Origin: Anaeramoeba flamelloides
Taxonomy: Eukaryota > Metamonada > Anaeramoebidae
Length of the DNA stretch: 64,000 nt
Direction of reading: 5' to 3'
Assembly (NCBI GenBank): GCA_027625915.1
Contig: JANTQA010000036.1
Span: forward strand, 2,103,501-2,167,500
Shown: one piece after another, positions 60,053-64,000 of the stretch
Numbering within the stretch: the first letter of the stretch is position 1
Layout of the letters: each line of letters starts with the position of its first letter
Program-made: the position numbers and the translations under genes
Notes under the pieces: generated by a model
Database searches by the model: none
What the model saw: the letters and a program-made list of their open reading frames with translations, nothing else
Told to the model about the DNA's origin: nothing

Positions 60053-60372
60053 GTAATAAAAATTTTAATATTTCGTGGCTTTTGGTGTGGGGAATAAATT
60101 ACCTGAATTTAACGATTGCATTTTGAATAAATCTCCATGATATAATTATTTATTTATTTAATATTTATTCAATTTTCTTTTTGATTGTGAACATAATGTT
60201 ATTTATAATGTTACACGCTCTTGATTTGATAAATATTAAATTTATTTAAAAAATCATAAAAATAAAAAAAGAAAAAAAAAATTTTTGATTTTTTTTTTAT
60301 TTATGTATTTTTTTCTCATAAAAAAAAAAAAAAATAAAAGAAATTTAGGTTTAAAGAAACAAAATCTTCAAA

Positions 60373-63300
60373 TCAAATAAAGAGTTTGATAATTGAGGTA
60401 ACTAAATCATTTAATTCTTTATTTTTCAAATTTAATTGCAATAAATTTTTGATTTTTGAAAGCAAATCACCACTAAAAATAACAAAAATCATTTTCCAGG
60501 TTTCATCCTTTTGACCTAATAAGAAGAGAGTTTTCAAATTAAGGATTAAAACATTTAGTTCTTTTCCATTGGCAATATTATCATTGTCATTTTGGTAACT
60601 AATAAAAAAATTATTAATGGTATTCAACATGTTGTTACTAAACATTTTTAAAAAGTTTTCGCTATATTCGTGGTCTGGATTGGGTTTGATCAATTTAATT
60701 ATTATTTGGAATAGATTCCAAACACTGGAATCCGCAAGTAAAGAAATATTATTAAAGATTGTGAATAGATATTGATTGAACATATAGTCATTATTTATTT
60801 GATTAATTATACCTTTGAAATTAATTATTTTCTTCACCGTCAAAATTCTGACAAAATGTAAATGATCGTTCAAATTATTTGAGGATTGTATTAATAGGAA
60901 TATCCATAATTGCAGAGCAAAATTAACCTTTCTGGAAACGAAGTCGTCCTTTGAATGGATAAAAACATGATTAATCACGTTTAATACTAATTGGTGATAA
61001 TGGATATCTGCCATATATTTGGGCAATTTATTGTTTTGGTGCCAAATGGGAATTAAATTGACTTGGTTTTTTTTGGAGTTAATTAAAACTTGGGTATGGT
61101 TGTTTATCAAATATTGTAATACGGACACAAATGCATTTTCGTCATCCTGCACTGAAAATATTAAAGACTTTAGTAAATTGCAAATTAAAACAAAGAATTT
61201 ATTAGATTTAGTGAAAAGTGTTTCAAAATTATATATGATTAAGTGAAGCAAAACGTCTTTATTGCCCCAATTTAAAATAATGGTCCTTAAATCATATCCA
61301 TTTTTATTATCATCGATCCAATTGACTATTTTGATGAACGTGTTAATCAATGATTCCAAAAGTACCATTTCCTTATCAGATAGGGTATTTAACTTTTTGA
61401 GATAATTTTTAACAGTCAGTGTCAATTTATTCGTGCCTTTGGCTAAGCATAGATTATAATAATCTTGATCATTAATTAAAAGTAAATTAATCAATTCCAA
61501 ATGATGGCCAGGCGATGATTCGAATTTGACTTTGTTTTTATTGAATATTAATTTCATGAGCAGTTTTTTAAATTCCTTATATTTTAACAAATCTTTTTGA
61601 ATCATATCAAAAAGTATTTTGGTTGAAACAGGATAATTTTGGGAATTTAATATAATATTTTTGAAAGTGAATTCAATATCTTTACTTTTTATAAATACCT
61701 TTTGGAAATGCTCTGAATTGTTTGAACATATTCGAATGATTCGATAATAGACGGGGAAAATGGCATTATTGTAATTTATTAAATTTGCGTTTTTCTCATT
61801 TGTAGTTTGATTTAAATTTAACAATTGTTTGACTCTATTTTCGAATTCGGATAATAACAAAAGATTTTCTGGATCAATTTCAAAACTTTGCTCTAAAAAT
61901 GTTAAATAATAATGTTTATTTTGATCATACATGATATTTTTTTTATCAATTTGGACAAATAAATCCCAAATGTTGGCAAAATTCTTACGAAATATTTGAG
62001 AGGTTTTTGGTCCTTGGATGCATGTCTTTAACAAATTTAAATAATTCACTATTTCCAAAAATGTTGTTTTGCGTGTTTTGCTTTTCATTTTTAATTCATT
62101 ATAATCCAACCCATTATTGCCCCCTCTTATTTTAGCATACATTACACCTTGTAATTTCGGTATCCTTTTTAAAAATAATTCAAAAATTACACTTAATTTT
62201 TTTGATTCATCATTTAATTTAAATACTAATCTTTCCACAAAGATACATGTTTGTTCAATAATTGAATTGTCTTTATTTTCAAGAATTAAATTTTCTAACC
62301 ATAATTCTAAATGATTTAAAAACCAACCAATAATTGCTTCATTATCGTTACTTATTAATATTTTTAAACATTTCATTAATATACAGACTTTTTTAGTATC
62401 ATTATCAATTTTGCTTTTTATGAGATCAATAATACTAATTAAGATACTTTCATATTGCTTATTTATTGTTAATAATTTCTCCAAAATAATAAAATATTTG
62501 ATATATTCTTCTTCTTTTTGATTACTATTATTATTATTTAATATTTTTTGTAATACTTTCTTCATAAATTTATTTAATATTAAATCATTGTTTCCACAGA
62601 TCTTCATTAAAATGTTTCCACATACCAAGGGGTTAGAATCATTCATAATAGTATTAAAAATAAATTCTGTTTCAACTAATAAATATTGATCTAAATTAGA
62701 TAGTACCAATTTATTTTCAGTAATACTTTTTCCAATGGGGTATTTTATTGTTTCGTTTTCTTCTTTAAATGAATATATATTATTCATTGTTCGATCTTGA
62801 TTATTTGGGTTTGAATTGTTATTATTATTATTCGTAGCCGTATTTAAATTAATATCTTTAATTAATAAATCAATGATTTCAAGTAATATTTTGTTATTAT
62901 TTTCTTTATTTTGATAAAGATCGTTATTATTATTATTAGAGTTTTGATTATTATTAATATTGTCATTATTATTATTTTTCAATGGTGACGAGTTTCCTAA
63001 ATAAATATCAATTAATCTAGAAACAATATTAATTGATAATAAATATTTTATGAAAATAGGATCAATTAAAATCAATTCTTTTAAAAATTCTAAATAATCA
63101 TGAATATTTTGAAAAATTAATTGATAATTATTTAAATAATTTAATAAAATTTCTAATTGCGAAATGATTATGGAATTATTAAACTTTCGATCTTTGTTTT
63201 GTAATAATAATTTATTTGATACAGTATTTAAATTTTTAATTAAATCTTCATTAATAATATAATTTTCGTTTGTTTTATTTTTAAAAATAAATTTATTGAT

Positions 63301-64000
63301 AATTAATCTTTCATTCTTATTATTCAAGCAACCCTTCATTGAATTTATAATCAAATTTAAATATAATTTTTTAAATTTGACTACAGTACAATTTAATAAA
63401 ATTTCTTCATTCCAAGTTCGAATATTGTTTTCCAGAAACCATTTACTAGTTTTTTCATTATTCTTTAATTGATTAAAAAGAAAATTAAAAAATATTTCCT
63501 GTTTTTCTTTAAATTTAGAATGGCTCAATATCTTGATGGCAAATAATATTAACAATTGCAAATAATTATTTTCAATGATCGGTTTTTCATTAACAATTAT
63601 ATTATCATCATCATCAAGTTTATTATCGTCATCATTATTAAACTTGTTATTTTCGAAAATATCGATTAATGAATAGAAAAAGTTAATGTATTGTTCTTCA
63701 TAGACATTTTTTTTAATAAAAAATTCATTTTTTTCAATATTTATTTCTTTTAATAAATTGTTATTTATTTGAAATTGATTATATTTATTAATGATATCCT
63801 TTCTTTGATAAATTAGCATATATGCAGAATTATTTTTTTCTTTAATTATTGGTTTTTGATTTATCATTGCCTCTTCAGTCCAAATCTCTTCGCTCCCTCC
63901 AAAGCATTCCTCTTCAATTAAAGCAGTATTAAATTTGGTAACAATTCGATCATCGAATTTATACCATTGATCGCTCTTGTTATCTTTTATTAATGAATAA
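60373..64000 (-). CDS. C-terminal part of a giant ubiquitin-specific protease (USP9X/USP24/USP34 type), partial
   Basis: Deubiquitinase of peptidase family C19; the 5' part lies beyond the window. The frame is open from the right edge, so the Met at 63867 is not the start; about 1208 residues are visible. The first ~60 residues close the catalytic domain: YSLIKDNKSDQWYKFDDRIV, EEECFGG and KNNSAYMLIYQR. The Asp of WYKFDD (codon 63952-63954) corresponds to the third catalytic-triad residue; the catalytic His should lie just outside the window. What follows is a ~1100-residue helical region like the armadillo-type C-terminal part of USP34 and USP9X, with Asn runs near 62800-62990 encoded by AAT/AAC repeats. 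An acidic Asp run (DDDDN) is near 63600. The gene ends with TAA at 60373-60375. The assignment among USP9X, USP24 and USP34 is uncertain; the SAYML motif leans to USP34. Confidence 0.88.
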   Translation of the reverse strand, partial: YSLIKDNKSDQWYKFDDRIVTKFNTALIEEECFGGSEEIWTEEAMINQKPIIKEKNNSAYMLIYQRKDIINKYNQFQINNNLLKEINIEKNEFFIKKNVYEEQYINFFYSLIDIFENNKFNNDDDNKLDDDDNIIVNEKPIIENNYLQLLILFAIKILSHSKFKEKQEIFFNFLFNQLKNNEKTSKWFLENNIRTWNEEILLNCTVVKFKKLYLNLIINSMKGCLNNKNERLIINKFIFKNKTNENYIINEDLIKNLNTVSNKLLLQNKDRKFNNSIIISQLEILLNYLNNYQLIFQNIHDYLEFLKELILIDPIFIKYLLSINIVSRLIDIYLGNSSPLKNNNNDNINNNQNSNNNNNDLYQNKENNNKILLEIIDLLIKDINLNTATNNNNNNSNPNNQDRTMNNIYSFKEENETIKYPIGKSITENKLVLSNLDQYLLVETEFIFNTIMNDSNPLVCGNILMKICGNNDLILNKFMKKVLQKILNNNNSNQKEEEYIKYFIILEKLLTINKQYESILISIIDLIKSKIDNDTKKVCILMKCLKILISNDNEAIIGWFLNHLELWLENLILENKDNSIIEQTCIFVERLVFKLNDESKKLSVIFELFLKRIPKLQGVMYAKIRGGNNGLDYNELKMKSKTRKTTFLEIVNYLNLLKTCIQGPKTSQIFRKNFANIWDLFVQIDKKNIMYDQNKHYYLTFLEQSFEIDPENLLLLSEFENRVKQLLNLNQTTNEKNANLINYNNAIFPVYYRIIRICSNNSEHFQKVFIKSKDIEFTFKNIILNSQNYPVSTKILFDMIQKDLLKYKEFKKLLMKLIFNKNKVKFESSPGHHLELINLLLINDQDYYNLCLAKGTNKLTLTVKNYLKKLNTLSDKEMVLLESLINTFIKIVNWIDDNKNGYDLRTIILNWGNKDVLLHLIIYNFETLFTKSNKFFVLICNLLKSLIFSVQDDENAFVSVLQYLINNHTQVLINSKKNQVNLIPIWHQNNKLPKYMADIHYHQLVLNVINHVFIHSKDDFVSRKVNFALQLWIFLLIQSSNNLNDHLHFVRILTVKKIINFKGIINQINNDYMFNQYLFTIFNNISLLADSSVWNLFQIIIKLIKPNPDHEYSENFLKMFSNNMLNTINNFFISYQNDNDNIANGKELNVLILNLKTLFLLGQKDETWKMIFVIFSGDLLSKIKNLLQLNLKNKELNDLVTSIIKLFI

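Larger units (their letters stand above)
56290..60372. other. intergenic region between MTHFR and the USP gene
   Basis: No gene is supported in 4 kb. It holds R4 (57035-57460) with a fragment of the same family near 57905-57990, M1 (58484-59013) and M2 (59883-60052). The frames at 57997-58191 and 59159-59377 are hydrophobic, Phe-rich and not convincing. Confidence 0.5.

Noticed and set aside
62117-62314. Plus-strand frames at 61019-61246 and 62117-62314
   Set aside because: Antisense shadows of the USP gene.
1-64000. tRNA, rRNA, snRNA or CRISPR
   Set aside because: I looked for tRNA T-loop motifs, U6-like sequence and regularly spaced repeats and found none; degenerate or unusual RNAs could be missed without a computed search.
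1-64000. A gene cluster or novel multi-gene system
   Set aside because: The genes are dispersed, on both strands, kilobases apart and functionally unrelated; nothing suggests a shared pathway.

Overview
The window comes from a nuclear genome of a single-celled eukaryote. The DNA is extremely AT-rich, genes carry spliceosomal GT-AG introns, intergenic DNA is long, and proteins carry Lys- and Asn-rich low-complexity runs. TAA, TAG and TGA all close reading frames, so the standard code is in use. The gene set (heterotrimeric G-alpha, MTMR14-type lipid phosphatase, SPAK/OSR1-type STE20 kinase, eukaryotic-type MTHFR, giant USP, eIF5A) fits a free-living amoeboid protist, for example an amoebozoan or an Anaeramoeba-like organism. 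The species cannot be fixed from this sequence. Kilobase introns filled with repeats argue against a compact dictyostelid genome.

Layout: 1-4.2 kb is repeat debris with nested miniature transposons. eIF5A lies at 4.3-5.0 kb (minus) and has a 21-nt microexon. 5-9.6 kb is old repeats. A small two-exon unknown gene sits at 9.6-10.1 kb. A four-exon divergent G-alpha gene spans 10.7-15.0 kb (plus). Repeats fill 15-18 kb. An MTMR14-like phosphatase is at 18.1-20.1 kb (minus). 20-28 kb is gene-poor and holds a young foldback element. A STE20 kinase lies at 28.2-30.1 kb (plus). A 1.27-kb TTAA-flanked transposon and a LINE tail lie at 31.8-33.8 kb. A type II membrane protein is at 34.6-35.3 kb (minus). 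An unknown gene begins at 40.3 kb and probably continues across a 5.4-kb transposon-filled intron to 46.5 kb. A four-exon MTHFR gene spans 48.7-56.3 kb (minus). Repeats fill 56.3-60.4 kb. The C-terminal part of a USP9X/USP34-type deubiquitinase runs from 60.4 kb off the right edge (minus).

The genes are unrelated housekeeping and signalling genes on both strands. There is no operon or functional cluster. A large share of the non-coding DNA consists of dispersed repeats, which I grouped by eye into about a dozen families, several nested inside each other. The points most worth a second look are: the G-alpha that has lost all its textbook GTPase residues; the microexon that encodes the eIF5A hypusine site; the TTAA element with arrays of ATCGCGAT-like palindromes at its ends; the inverted pair of a ~1.24-kb unknown element, one copy of which is split by a 770-bp element with ~85-bp terminal inverted repeats; and the near-perfect foldback at 21.6-22.2 kb. 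I did not find a defence system, CRISPR array, tRNA or rRNA.
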